The notes under the pieces were generated by a model, which searched no databases, was not told the DNA's origin, and saw only the letters and a list, made by a program, of their open reading frames with translations. A DNA stretch of 64,000 nt from Podospora pseudocomata (lineage: Eukaryota > Ascomycota > Sordariomycetes > Sordariales > Podosporaceae). Shown one piece after another: positions 21,201 to 32,700 of this stretch. The DNA lies in the NCBI RefSeq assembly GCF_035222375.1, contig NW_026946363.1, forward strand, positions 3,038,001 to 3,102,000, given 5' to 3'. The stretch's first letter is position 1, and every line of letters starts with the position of its first letter. The translations under genes and the position numbers were made by a program.

Positions 21201-22828
21201 ATGCCGCCGACATCTGCAGTCATGTCCATATCCATGCCGTCATCTTCGGCTGCCAGAGTTCTTCGGCGGCCTAGAGCAGAGCCTGCATTAGGGGCACCCT
21301 TAGATAAAAGCCCACCAATCGCAGAAGTAAACTCCATGGACATGTCTTCGAGCTCGTCAATGTCCGTTGCGCCACCGATAGACATTCTGCCTTGTCGGAT
21401 ACCGCCAACTGCCGTGGTAAATTCCATAGTTTGATCACCCAGTTCATCGGCATCCTGCTGCAGCGCAAGTGGTTTGACTGATTTCCGCCGATGTTGGGCT
21501 TGGGCCTTGCCAAGAATCCCACCGAGAGCCTTAGTCACGTCCATCGACATGTCCTCATCCATATCCATTTCCACATCTTCATCCTGGTTGTTGCTCTGAG
21601 ACCTTCCTGGCTGTGACTGAAGAATACCACCCACGGCTTTGGTCATATCCATACCCATATCGTCATCCATGTCCATCTCAATCTCGAACCCTTGATCTCG
21701 CTGTTGTTGAGTGTCAGGAGTTGGTGGTGGCATATGTTGGCGGATAATCTGCGTGGTAGTCTCCGTCTGAGATAGTGGCTTTCTCCCCCAACCGGCAAAC
21801 CCAGCAATAACCTCTTCATCCTCGTCAATCCGTTGAGTAGCAGCAGCGCGCTGTTTCGCGAGCCGCAGATTCTCGTCCAAGCTGTCGGTTGAATTGTTAC
21901 TGTCAAACGCAGACACGCCGGAGGTCATAGATGCGACTGAAGCAGAGGTCATTTCTTCGGCTTCTACAGTCATAACGGTGCCGTCGTCGTCCGAATCACT
22001 AGAACCAGACATTTCCTCCGTCTCCACCTCATCGATATCGTCGGCATGTTCCATGTCGGAGTCGTACACGGTGGAAGCGATGGTATCGTCGTCCCCGTAG
22101 AGTGACCCCACGCCCGAACTCCGTCGTTGGTTTCGTTGGTGCAGTGCTCGTTGATCGGCTGGAGACTCGGCATCATGGTCGTCGATGTGGTCTGGGGGTG
22201 TTGATGGAGGCTCTGAATCGGGCTCTTGGTGATGGTGCGATGCCGCTGTAGCGGTTGTTGCATCCTGGTTCTCGTCCACTACTTGGAAGGTATGTAGTGT
22301 CGCCTCAGCAGCAAAGGATACCCGACGGTTGGCCAGTGACTTTCTGCGCGCCTCTCTCCTATCTTTGATCTCCTTCTCAATCTCGGCCCGTTCTCTTTCC
22401 TCCCTTTCCCGGGCTGCAGCTTGTTGTTCCTCCTCAGTTCGCAGCGCTACCTTTGTTCCAGCACTTTCGTTGCTAAGGGGAGCTTCTCTTGGTTTGAAGG
22501 TTGGAATTTCTGGAAGGACGGGGATCGTGGGTTTCAGAATTGATCTTGGTGGTGGTCCAGATGGTATGGCAAGGGACTGAAGACAAGTCAGTCAAGCTCG
22601 GATATCTACCACTACAATACATACTGCTCTGCGGTTCCCATTCCCGTTCTTCAAGATGTCGAGACTACCCGGGCCCAAACTCTTGCTCCTAGACTTTTTG
22701 CGAGTGGCCCCAATAGCGCTGCCAACGTCAAGTGTTGCATTCTCTCTGTCGCCTCTTGAAGGTCCGACGCCAATCGACTTACGCGACCGGCGCGTTGCCG
22801 GCAACGTGGCATCGCCTTGCGACGACAT
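18254..22828 (-). CDS. SPC7: Kinetochore scaffold Spc7/Spc105 (KNL1 homologue)
   Basis: Three exons: 22828-22625, 22576-19030 and 18978-18254, encoding 1491 residues. Introns are 48 nt (GTATGT..CTTCAG) and 51 nt (GTATTT..CTCAG with ACTAAC branch), and phases agree. The N-terminus carries two protein phosphatase 1 docking motifs known from KNL1: SILK at about residues 80-83 and RVSF at about 153-156. Between roughly residues 385 and 560 there are six MELT-like repeats with a shared GG(I/L) tail (MDMTKAVGGIL, MDVTKALGGIL, MEFTTAVGGI, MEFTSAIGGLL, MDMTADVGGIL, MDETMAVGGIL). These are the Mps1 phosphosites that recruit Bub3-Bub1. A Pro/Ser/Arg-rich linker with SSPVR repeats follows, then the Spc7 coiled-coil domain beginning near FLNLTSIRFMELTTTKRR. 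The last exon encodes the C-terminal RWD-type region (KIEKTTGWALANISSTKISL) that binds the Mis12 complex. It shares a divergent promoter with RPS11. Confidence 0.93.
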
Positions 22829-23299
22829 GGTTACGAATTGGTATATTGCAGGTTGACCGAGATTGTTATGGTGCCTGCGAAAAAACTTCAGGTAATGTTC
22901 ATGTGTGAATAGCTGGTGGTGGAGTGGGACGCGACAGATGGGCTTCTGGGTTGAATTCTGGAAACCGCGTCACAGGGGTGACATCTCGTCGCAGAGGGGC
23001 ACTCTGTAGCTGTTGACCCTAGCCTCTGCTGCCATTGGCCAGGCTGATGCCCAAGTAAATAAACCCAAACCGTCGAGCCCCACTCTGCCTAAAGGTGTGG
23101 CTAGTGCTGGCGGCGCCTTGCCATTTTGACCCACATCTGGCGCACAGCTGGTGTGGCTAGTGCCCATCACACTTTTTGGCCCTCCAAAAAAATCAATCAC
23201 CAACTAGCAAAATTCTGGGGCCTCGTTTTGTGAACTCCGACCGACCACCACTCCCACCTCGACAAAAGCACATCTTCGGCCCACGCCAGAACCAACAAG
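22829..23299. promoter_or_regulatory. Divergent promoter of SPC7 (-) and RPS11 (+)
   Basis: A 471-bp non-coding gap between two start codons. It holds an exact 14-bp direct repeat, GGTGTGGCTAGTGC, at 23094-23107 and 23150-23163 (56-bp period), 140-210 bp upstream of the RPS11 start. The region just before the RPS11 ATG is pyrimidine-rich, as is usual for ribosomal protein genes. Confidence 0.5.
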
Positions 23300-24160
23300 A
23301 TGGCTACCGAGCTTACCGTCCAGAGCGAGCGTGCTTTTCAGAAGCAGCCGCATAGTGAGTTTCTCTTCTGCGAAAATAAGCCTGCAACCAAAGTCGAAAA
23401 AAACACGGCCGAATTGGAAAGTGGGCGATAAGGAAGCGATGAAGCTGACCCGTGATGTTCTCCAAAAGTCTTCCTCAACTCCAAGACCAAGGTCAAGACC
23501 ACCAGACCTGGCAAGGGCGGCCGCAGATGGTACAAGGACGTTGGTCTGGGTTTCCGCACCCCCACTGCTGCCATTGAGGGCCAGTACATCGGTACGTGAT
23601 ATCACCGAACAGAACAAGACGCGCTCGCTCCTCCTCCTCTTCGAAATCATGATCAACCACCGATTTATTCAACTGAACGAAACACGATAATCCTTCGACG
23701 ATGACGAATCATGCTGCGACTGCGAGAGGAGGGGCGAGAGCGATATTGCGAGTATGGGACCGAAATTAACTGGCTTCTCTCTGCAGACAAGAAGTGCCCC
23801 TTCACCGGCCAGGTTTCCATCCGTGGCCGTATCTTGACCGGCACCGTCGTCTCCACCAAGATGCACCGCACCATCATCATCCGTCGCGAGTACCTCCACT
23901 ACATCCCCAAGTACTCCCGTTACGAGAAGCGCCACAAGAACCTCGCCGCCCACGTCTCTCCCGCTTTCCGTGTCGAGGAGGGCGACCAGGTCACCGTTGG
24001 CCAGTGCAGACCTCTCTCCAAGACTGTACGTTGCGAACACCCGACATCGATCCGAACGATTACACGATGACTGACAGATTTGGGGTTCTAGGTTCGGTTC
24101 AACGTTCTCCGCGTCCTTCCCCGCACCGGCAAGACCGTCAAGTCTTTCCAGAAGTTCTAA
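23300..24160 (+). CDS. RPS11: 40S ribosomal protein S11 (uS17)
   Basis: Four exons: 23300-23354, 23469-23591, 23787-24025 and 24092-24160, encoding 161 residues, the normal length for eukaryotic uS17. All introns have standard borders (GTGAGT, GTACGT, GTACGT donors) and phases 1, 1 and 0 fit. The protein reads [16 protein letters not shown], then [37 protein letters not shown], and the core S17 OB-fold block [16 protein letters not shown]. It ends with [20 protein letters not shown]. The family sits near the base of the small subunit and contacts 18S rRNA. The early, multiple introns in a short gene are typical of fungal ribosomal protein genes. It is head-to-head with SPC7. Confidence 0.97.
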
Positions 24161-25216
24161 ACGGTTGGGTTTCGAATTCCATTAGGCATATCTGGCGTGG
24201 TTTGCTTTGAGGGCTTGGGCTTTTTCGAGACAATTTGGGACGGCCGGCAGGAAAATATGAACAAGCGATGAACTTATTCTCTTTCCGGGAGGCGCGCACA
24301 TTATGCCCGATTTCTACATGTGATTGTGGAAGTCATAGGAACAGTTCTGAAAAACTGAATTGAAATCCGCCAATGAACTTGACAACAGCACAAGTCTGGC
24401 TATGATACCCAAAAAAAATCGGAAGATGACCGACCCTCTTGGTTTGCGGATTTAAACGACTTGGACTGGCCTGGCCGGAGCCTTGGGGAAAAAAAAAAGC
24501 CGAGTGCTCTCCTTGGGGGGGAGTGAGTCCGCGCATAGCTAATAATCCGCCTAAATTGATGTCATGAAAGTAGCCGTGCCCTGGAACTATCAGCGTGCTC
24601 GTGAAAGCCAGAGGAAACTGCGTGAACGATCAAGATTTTAGCCACACCCAGTCGTCAAGGTGCTTGATAGCTGACCGGCCGGTCGAATTGGAACAGTAGA
24701 ATGGATCCATGCTACTAATTTCTTGGATAGTGCCCGTCTGCTGAAGAGTACTCTGCTATGTAGAAGGATGGTATACATTGATACTAAACCTTTGTCAGAA
24801 ACCGGCATTGTTAAATAGTATCCAAGAAAGCCTCGAGGGATATGAAAACTCGTTGGATGGAGGGTCCTGAGCAGCAGAAATCAATACTTGATATGATATG
24901 TCTGACCTGTTCCGAATACATAAACACCAACAGCTTTAACACCACTTGGCACATAAATCGTCGAGCCTGTCAGTCAGGTCAACCCCAAAATATCTTTTTG
25001 CTCAAAGTGATATCAATTATCATCCCGCTCTTACAAAACCCTACCGAAAAAAAGCTACCCACCTACGCCTAACCCTCCTCAATGGAAAAAGACCCCTCCT
25101 CCGTTTTAAGAACTAGATTCTCAATTTCCCTAGTAGTAATTCCCATCCCAATACAAAAACAACAAGTACACACATCCTAACAAAACGTTATTCCAACCCC
25201 CCCATCAAGACCCTGC
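24161..25216. other. Convergent intergenic region
   Basis: About 1.05 kb between the ends of RPS11 and SSR4. AT-richer stretches near 24720-25080 have no coding evidence. No RNA gene or repeat is recognised. Confidence 0.5.
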
Positions 25217-27493
25217 TCACCCCTCCTGAAACGCCTCCCCAAAAGCCCCTCCCCCAATGTCATCATCCATCACCAAATCATCTCCCTCCTCCCCCCCTCC
25301 AACCCCCACGCTCCCACTCTCATAACTAGCCAGCGCATCCCCCGCCGTGTCCAAATCTCCCATCGAACTAAAGTCGTTCCCGTCCGGACTGGCCCCAAAC
25401 CCCGATCCTCCTACCACACCCATCCCCGGCGTCGGCGCAGCAGAAGGCGGTTTGCTAGGCGGGATGATCCCCCCTCCCGTCGTCGTGGTAGAAGGAGCAC
25501 CTCCCCCAGGAGGAACAACAACCCACTCCCCACTTCCCGTCCCCTGATCCGGTGCCGTGGTCGTGGTCGTCGGGAGTTGTGGTTGTTGCAGTTTACCAGC
25601 ATCCTCCATCTTTGTATCCCCCCCGGCAGGCTGTGAAGTAACAGTGTTAGGGTGGGGAGATGGGTGGCCAACATTGTTATTGTTGGCAGGTGTGCCAACA
25701 TCAGACCCCGTACCCGACAACCCCCCCGGTTGGGGAGTAGGAAAACTGTTCATAGGAGTAGACGTGCTCGAAAACCCAGAGTGCATCTGATCCAGCAAAC
25801 CAGCCGCCGTGCCGCCCATGTCGATATCACTATCCCCAATCAAAACCCCGCTAGCCTGAGAGCCATTGTGTGACGGGTCGCGAGAAAGCCCAACCGCCTG
25901 GGGGACAAGCCCCTGCGGTGGCGCGATAATCTCCGGCTCAGGAGCAAGCTGCTGATAACCACCATCCTGAACCCTGCTGACTTCAGGGACGGTGATCGCC
26001 TTGGTGCCGAGCAGCTTCTCAACATCAGCCGTAATCTCCTCGATCGACCGGGATGGTTTCTTGTTGTAGCTCTCCTCCTCCTCCCCACCCTCCACTCTCC
26101 CCTCAAGCCGCCAGGGCTCACTCCCCACCCCCTGCGTAGCAGCCCTCAGCTCAGCCTCAGCATCCCTAATCGCAGTATTCTGCTTAAACTCTCCCATCCT
26201 CTTCTCATGCTGCGCCTTCAATTTCTGAATCTCGGCCTGAACCTCCGCAATCTTAGCCTGAGCTCTCTCCCGCATCTTGTCAGCCAACCCCGGCTCAAGA
26301 CGCCCCGTATAAGGCTTCTTAGGCAACTGCTCCAAAACATCCCCACTCTGCGCCTCAAAAATCCCCTCCGTAAGCGAAGCGAGCGCGCCCTTCTTCCCAA
26401 GCCCAAGATCAGAAACCTCCAGCTGCCCAATCCGATACGGCGACGACAAAATCTCCTCCATCCACTCATGATTCTGCTGGTACCGATGCATGCTCATCTC
26501 CCGAGGACTCAAGTGATCAAACATATCACCCCGATGAACATCCTCGTCATCATCCAGCGCCCCATCAGCACTCGGATACCCAGCACCCATCGGGTGTCCC
26601 GGCTGGGCCTGTTGCCCCCGTCTCTTAGACGGGGGCTGGCCAGGTCCGCCCGGTCCACCAAGATATGCCGTCCGAGTGTTCATTGGCTGCTGTTGCATTG
26701 GCGGCACATAAATCGACTGTCCGCGCTGAGGGAAGGGAATCTGCGGCCAGTTGACGCGATCAGACAGCATAAACTCCTTGCGAACAATCTGCCCCAGCTG
26801 AAAAAGGTGTTGACGGTTATTCATGATCGACTGTATTTGAGGCGGCACGCCAAAAGAACCGGTGGGGTATCTGTCTTGATTCTCGCTCGGGCCGTAGTGA
26901 ACAATCCAAAGATTCGGGTCGATCTGGGGGGGATTCGCGACCTGGGCATCACGGGCGTGAGCGAGGCGAAACCGTCTTCGAGAGTGCATGGTGATCTGCT
27001 CGCCGGCGCGCCAGCCGCACTTTTGGAAGTAAATCTCAAGAACCTAGACTCATTGTTAGCCATATTGCACCCATAGCAAAACTCCTCGTCTAGAACAAGG
27101 GAGAGGCATCCGTACCAAACCATTGTTGAGGGGGTTGCTGAGCATAACCTCAGGAGAGGCCCAGTAGTATCCGTCGCTCGAGAACTCGTTTCCACGGCGG
27201 GCAGTCGGTTGCCACATGAGAAAGATGGTGCTGTCCGCGGGGCAATCGAGGTAGGTCCAGTAGAAGGGCGCCTTATCCCGGGCGATGCTGGGAGCCTGCA
27301 TCAACCATTTTGTCACATCGTTCAGTTCGACCCTGGATATCAAAGGATAGCGGAATGTCGAAATCAGGTGGACATGCGGCAGCTATCAATCGCAAGTATT
27401 AACAAACATGGCTCTACCAGATTTGTGACGGGAATGTTGGAACGGGCAAATACGCACCAAGTCCTGGTGGACATTGTGACTTGGGTCGGACAT
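25217..27493 (-). CDS. SSR4: SWI/SNF and RSC chromatin-remodelling subunit Ssr4 (DUF1750 family)
   Basis: Exons 27493-27458, 27382-27116 and 27043-25217 encode 709 residues. Introns are 75 and 72 nt, with GTGCGT and GTACGG donors and CTAAC/TTAAT-type branches; both are phase 0. The N-terminal ~250 residues form the conserved fungal domain: MSDPSHNVHQDL, HLISTFRYPLISRVELNDVT, the TIFLMWQP stretch, the VLEIYFQKCGWRAGEQ segment and HSRRRFRLAHARDAQVANP. This corresponds to the family named after fission yeast Ssr4, an accessory subunit of SWI/SNF and RSC. After a conserved helical part (DHLSPREMSMHRYQQNHEW, SSPYRIGQLEVSDLGLGKKG) the C-terminal half is disordered, rich in Gly, Pro, Thr and Gln, and ends in an acidic patch (EEGDDLVMDDD). 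The short first exon is typical of these genes. Confidence 0.87.
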
Positions 27494-28080
27494 TGTGAAA
27501 GGCTATGATGTCGTTGAAAATGCTGAAAATTCAGGCAAAGCGGAGTCGAAGCGACCAATGCAGTTGGCCCTATGGCCGAGGTTATTCTGTGGTAGAATTC
27601 GGTTGCGATGCGGATAACTCTGGTGTTGCGCGACGAGCTCTGGTCGAGTTTGCGACCGCGCTTTTCCTGTCGCGGATTGGAGGTTGACTTTGGTTGATTG
27701 ACTGCTTTACACTCGCGCCCAGGAACTGTTGCCAGTGGCCCACCAGCCAGAGTGATGGACCGTGCGCCACCTAGCTCGACCCACCTGTTGCCAGGCACTG
27801 CCAAGACAATGGCCGTCCATCCACGTGACTACCATCACTCCAACCACCAGGCATACTTCACATTCATCACACACGTCATACCTCTCTCATATTCAAGGCT
27901 AAAATAGTTTGTTGAATCAGAAAATCATAAAATTCATTGCTTGACAACTGCGGTATCTATCTGAGGCTCCGTTCCATACGAAACATTCACGAGCTAACTA
28001 TCCATCTAAATAAGCAGCCCGCATCAGCCTTTTGTTGTTGCCAATGTCCCTTCCCATTAATCCATGCTCCAGTTTTATAT
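27494..28080. other. Intergenic region between two leftward genes
   Basis: 587 bases: the SSR4 promoter side (27494 to about 27850) and the 3' flank of the 6-phosphogluconate dehydrogenase gene. No coding or repeat signal is convincing. Confidence 0.5.
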
Positions 28081-30034
28081 TTATGCTTGGTAAGTAGAAG
28101 CAGAGACGTTGCCTCCTCTGCCGGTCCAGTTGACGTGGATATCTTGCCCCTCGGGGTACTTGGCCGTGGCAGCCTCGGGCTTGATTCTGAAGGTGTGGGC
28201 ACCGAAGTAATCACGCTGAGCCTGGAGGAGGTTGGCGGGCAGGTCTTTGGTTCTGTAGCCATCAAACCACGACAGGGCAGTGGAGAAAGAGGGGATGGGG
28301 AGACCAAGGAGCGAGGCCTTGGAGACGACGTCTCTCCAGCCGGGCTGAGCCTTGTGGATGGCCTTGTTGAAGAAGTCGTCAAAGAGGAGGTTCTCAAGGT
28401 CGGGGTTGTTGCGATAGGCGGCGGTGATGTCCTTGAGGAAGACGGAGCGGATAATACAACCACCACGCCACATGAGGGCAATGGAGGGCTTGTTGAGCTT
28501 CCAGCCGTACTCCTTGGCCGCCTCCTGCATGAGCATGAAGCCTTGGGCGTAGGAGATGATCTTGGAGGCATAGAGGGCCTGCTCGAGGTCCTCGAGGAAC
28601 TGCTCCTTGTTACCCTCGAAGGTGGTGGCACGGCCAACAAACTCGAGCTTGGTGGAAGCCTTGACACGCTCCTCCTTGATGCCAGACAGGCAGCGAGCGA
28701 GCACAGACTCGGCAATGAGGGTGACGGGCATGCCCAAGTCCAGGGCGTTCACGGCAGTCCACTTGCCGGTACCCTTCTGGCCGGCCTTGTCGAGGATCTT
28801 CTCGACGAGAGGCTTGCCATCCTCATCGTTGAAGTACATGATGTCCTTGGTGATCTCGATCAGGAAAGAGTCGAGGACACCGTTGTTCCACTTGGTGAAG
28901 GTGTCACCAATCTCCTTGCTGGACATGCCGAGACCGCGCTTCATGATATCGTACGCCTTTGTTCTGACTGTTAGCCCCCTGATTCATAGCTGACCTGCCT
29001 TTGGATTTGGCCTTGGCTTTGCAGAACAACATACCTCACAGATCAACTGCATGTCACCGTACTCGATACCGTTGTGCACCATCTTGACGTAGTGACCAGC
29101 ACCCTCGTCACCAACCCACTCACAGCAAGCCTCACCACCGCTCTTGGCAGCAATGCTCTGGAAGATGTCCTTGATGAAGGGCCAGGCTGACTCATCACCA
29201 CCGGGCATGATGGAGGGGCCGTAGCGGGCACCCTCCTCACCACCGGAGACACCGGCACCGACGAAGCGGAGACCCTTGGAGGCAAGGTACTTTGTTCTCC
29301 GGTTGGAGTCGGGGAAATGTGAGTTACCGCCATCGATGATGATGTCACCAGCCTCGAGAAGGGGAAGGAGGGTCTCGATCCAGTCATCGACAGCCTTGCC
29401 GGCCTGGACGAGAAGCATGATGCGGCGGGGGCTCTTGAGCTTCTTAACGAACTCCTCGGTAGAGTGAGCGCCGACAATGCTCTTGCCCTTGGCCTCGTTG
29501 GCAAGGAAGCGGTCGACCTTGGAAACGGTACGGTTGAAAGCGCAAACGGTGAAGCCATGGTCGGCCATGTTCAGAATCAAGTTCTGGCCCCTTTTTTCAC
29601 GCACAGTCAGCACATCTGCCCCCGGGGGCTGCTCTGGGGAACCGCCGGAGCTGGGTAGTAGACTTACATGACGGCCAGGCCGATGAGGCCGAGATCAGCA
29701 CTTCCACCATCATCACTGTTAGCATTGCTTTGGGATTGGAGGTTAAGGAGGGAGCCAGCAGCGTTCACAACGCCGCCGACGTTGATATTCGCCAGGCGGG
29801 CGCTGAGGAGGGGGGACTCAGTAGGTGTAGATAGGCAAAGCACTCCGTCACCGGCAAAGCTGTTGTAGTAGAAAACGACAGGCGCATTGCACCGGCATTG
29901 GCTGGAGTGAGGCCATACCTCCTCTCTCTCGCACGCCGATGACTCGAGCACAGCGCAAATACGCCCCGACTTCCTGCTTTCTGGGTGACGGAGCGGGGAG
30001 GTGGGGTAAAGAGAACTTACACAGCGCCAGACAT
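28081..30034 (-). CDS. GND1: 6-phosphogluconate dehydrogenase, decarboxylating
   Basis: Four exons: 30034-30021 (14 nt), 29700-29668 (33 nt), 29590-29035 and 28956-28081, total 492 residues, normal for the family. Donors are GTAAGT, GTAAGT and GTATGT. Phases are 2, 2 and 0, rebuilding [20 protein letters not shown] across the two tiny exons. The first intron is 320 nt, long for this window. The enzyme converts 6-phosphogluconate to ribulose 5-phosphate, CO2 and NADPH in the oxidative pentose phosphate pathway in the cytosol. Visible hallmarks are the [12 protein letters not shown] Rossmann loop, the [12 protein letters not shown] substrate motif, the [21 protein letters not shown] region and [20 protein letters not shown] (catalytic Lys and the following helix). 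The C-terminal substrate-binding end is near [10 protein letters not shown]. No peroxisomal targeting tail is visible, and the codon after the stop does not extend the frame. Confidence 0.96.
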
Positions 30035-30258
30035 TGTGAGGAAATCTGCGACAGGGGGAACGGTCAAGATACAAAAGGTGAAGTTGTAGAGGTGCTGTCC
30101 GGAGCAGAATTGATTGAAGGGAGTAATCCTCAGCCAGGGGGGTTTGTTATGGAGAAAGTCAGAGAGGGAGGGGAGAAATGGCGGACTGAATGACGAAACT
30201 TTTAAGAGGACCCGAGCTTTCGAGGTCGGAGGGGGAGGGTCATTGTTCAAGTGCGTGC

Positions 30259-30297
30259 AGCGGACAGCGGACAGCGGACAGCGGGACAGCGGGCAGC
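30259..30297 (+). repeat. Short CGGACAG-type tandem repeat
   Basis: Three exact CGGACAG units are followed by CGGGACAG and CGGGCAG variants, upstream of the leftward GND1 gene. Confidence 0.75.
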
Positions 30298-32140
30298 TTG
30301 GCCTGACGGGAGACTCCCAAACAGCGGATAATTTGACGCGGGGCTTACTCAGGCAGTTACCTCGACCATGACCATGACCGCCTCACGACCCAACTGAAAT
30401 GAAAATGCCCGTAACGTGCCACTTCCTCCCGTCATTACCTCTTCTTCTGAGCCCTTGGACACTGGGAAGCTTCCAGGTTGCCCCCAATGACCGGGATATG
30501 CTCCCTTGCCTGGCCCCAGAAGGAGGGAACAACCCAGGAGGTGCCTTTGTATTTTTATCGGATCGTCCCAGTCGTCTGATGAAGCTATCGGTTTCGCCGC
30601 CCCGGAGCTTGGAGCTTGGGGGACCGTGGGGACTTGGCTTCTGTTCCACGATCCGCCATCGCGTGGGAATCAACTGGGCGGCTGGACCGAGTGACAAATC
30701 TCACCGTCGCTCGGGGCATCTCGACTGTGTAGCTTCTCATTGAGAGCAAGGTCCCGGGTTTTTGTTGGGAATCCTCGAGCCAAAGCAGACCCTACATACA
30801 TCCTTTTCTTAGCCCGACACGTACTGCTTCGGATTCATCAGCTTGTTGGTTTCGAAACACCAGTGCCCCCCAAGGTGCCGCTTGGGGGAAGCACGGCACA
30901 GACAACCGCAGACATCGACCCGCCGCGCGCATTTGGACGAACTTGAAGGTTCCGGCGCCGGATCCCACCAATGCCCACATTGACAGCAACCTCCGTCAGT
31001 CAGCCATGACCCACGGGAGCTTACCGCCCAGCTGCCAGACATATACGTTCCTGTCTATCAGCCTGGTTCGACATGCTGCTCTCTGTAGTTCAGATGATGG
31101 GAAAAACCTGGGATTGGACCGTCATCCACAATGTCAACTGTTCTTCCGCGGATACATCGGAGCTGATCATCTTCAAGACGAACCAGTTCAAGGAGATGTT
31201 ACATCCACCGAGAACCACAGACCTTATAACAGCAAGCTTCTCACCACCGGCGACACTAGCCTAACAAATAAAAAGTGACACTGACAAGTCCGGTTCTTGA
31301 AGTGTTCGGTTGGCGCCCCCACGGTTTCGAGATCTGAGGCGAGTGGACTCCCCACCCAGCGATGGACTGCTGTCCGCAATGTTCTTACACAACAGCTTTC
31401 ACCAAATTCCCGCAAAGCACTGGGGGCAACATTACTTCAAGAACCAGGGGACCGCTTTTTTCGACTTCAGGCTCTTCTTGCCATGAGCCAATGGGAATTA
31501 TTTCCCTCGAGTGAGAAAAAAAACTGAGCTCCGATCACTGTCCGTTCAAAGGTCCGGTGTTCGCAAGGGTAGAAGCAAAGGAAGAGTACAGCCCTTTCGC
31601 GTCTTTTGCCCCTCGCGCGCCGGTTTGTTAAGCCAAGCTGTCGCAAAAAAAACAAGGAGGGGTAGAAAAGACCCCTCCACTGCCATGACCCCTTGGTTGG
31701 GTGGGGTTATGATCGTGGGGCCCTTGTTGGTTAAACAGACTGTGGATAATGATTAAGCTCCAACGTCCGACGTCGTCTATATTGTTTGGCCCAGAAGATC
31801 AATGATATCAGAACGGGCCTCACAACTCAAATATTATCCACAGTACAGATGAAGAATGGCAATTGCTACGAAACTGACACAGAATAGCTCTTAGCCAACC
31901 CTTTGAGGCAATGGCCATCACCTTGCCGCCTTAACTCCACAATGTGACGGCAGTCTTCAACTCAGTCAACTCTTGGCGATAGCCATCCAACATATCTCCG
32001 GATATTCTAAAGACATGACTGATATATATGAGTACTAAAGGTTCCCAAAAATCGAATCATGGTGGTGATAAATAGCACCAAGACTCCTTGGATGTTCTGA
32101 GACTTTGCAAACCATACTTACCGGAGATGCCTTTCCCCAC

Positions 32141-32189
32141 GGAGATATCAAAACCGCCGTGATGGAACCCTCTCTCCGTTGATATCTCC
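32141..32189. repeat. Perfect 11-bp inverted repeat with 27-nt spacer
   Basis: GGAGATATCAA at 32141-32151 is mirrored by TTGATATCTCC at 32179-32189. It could fold as a hairpin; no flanking direct repeats are evident. Confidence 0.6.
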
Positions 32190-32479
32190 ACTGTATGCCA
32201 ATCCCAAGAATATCAACATAGCGCACGGCCATAAAACGAACTGTGCTTGTCCGCGGAAAGAGAACAAGAGCTCATCATTTTGACTTGCCTACTCCTCACT
32301 CTGTGAACCAAATGTGACACTTTGGGTTACCAAGCCAACCTCAAAGCCCTACCTCAAACGGGAGTTGGCAGGTTTAGATATCGTCAAGATCTATATTCAA
32401 TCTCTGAAAAGAGCATATGCAAACTGGTTATCATTCTTGATTTTGACTTATAGCAGCAGCCATCTTCCCCAGGATGTGA

Positions 32480-32700
32480 TAAAATTTAAGCTCTGGTGGA
32501 CCAGGGAAAGGCATCAGCGCTCACCCGCGGCCCCAAATCAAATCTCTGACGAAACTGGACCAGACAGCAGCGTCTTCTTAAGATTTGATGACCCTGGGGA
32601 AAACAGCAGCGCTCGCTCACGATACTTCAAAAGAGCCCTCGCGAAATTGGGAACGACAGCTTCGTTCACCAACGATATCTCAAATGAAAGCTTGGACGAA
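32480..32700 (+). repeat. Degenerate ~45-50-bp tandem repeat-like block
   Basis: Four to five similar units share a pattern like (A)AATTT..GA..(A/C)TGG(G/A)..A..CAGC(A/G)GCGCTC(G/A)C. The clearest matches centre near 32515, 32567, 32610 and 32660. Similarity is judged by eye and is low. Confidence 0.35.

Noticed and set aside
26207-27076. 289-codon plus-strand open frame
   Set aside because: Antisense to SSR4; Leu/Arg-rich shadow composition.
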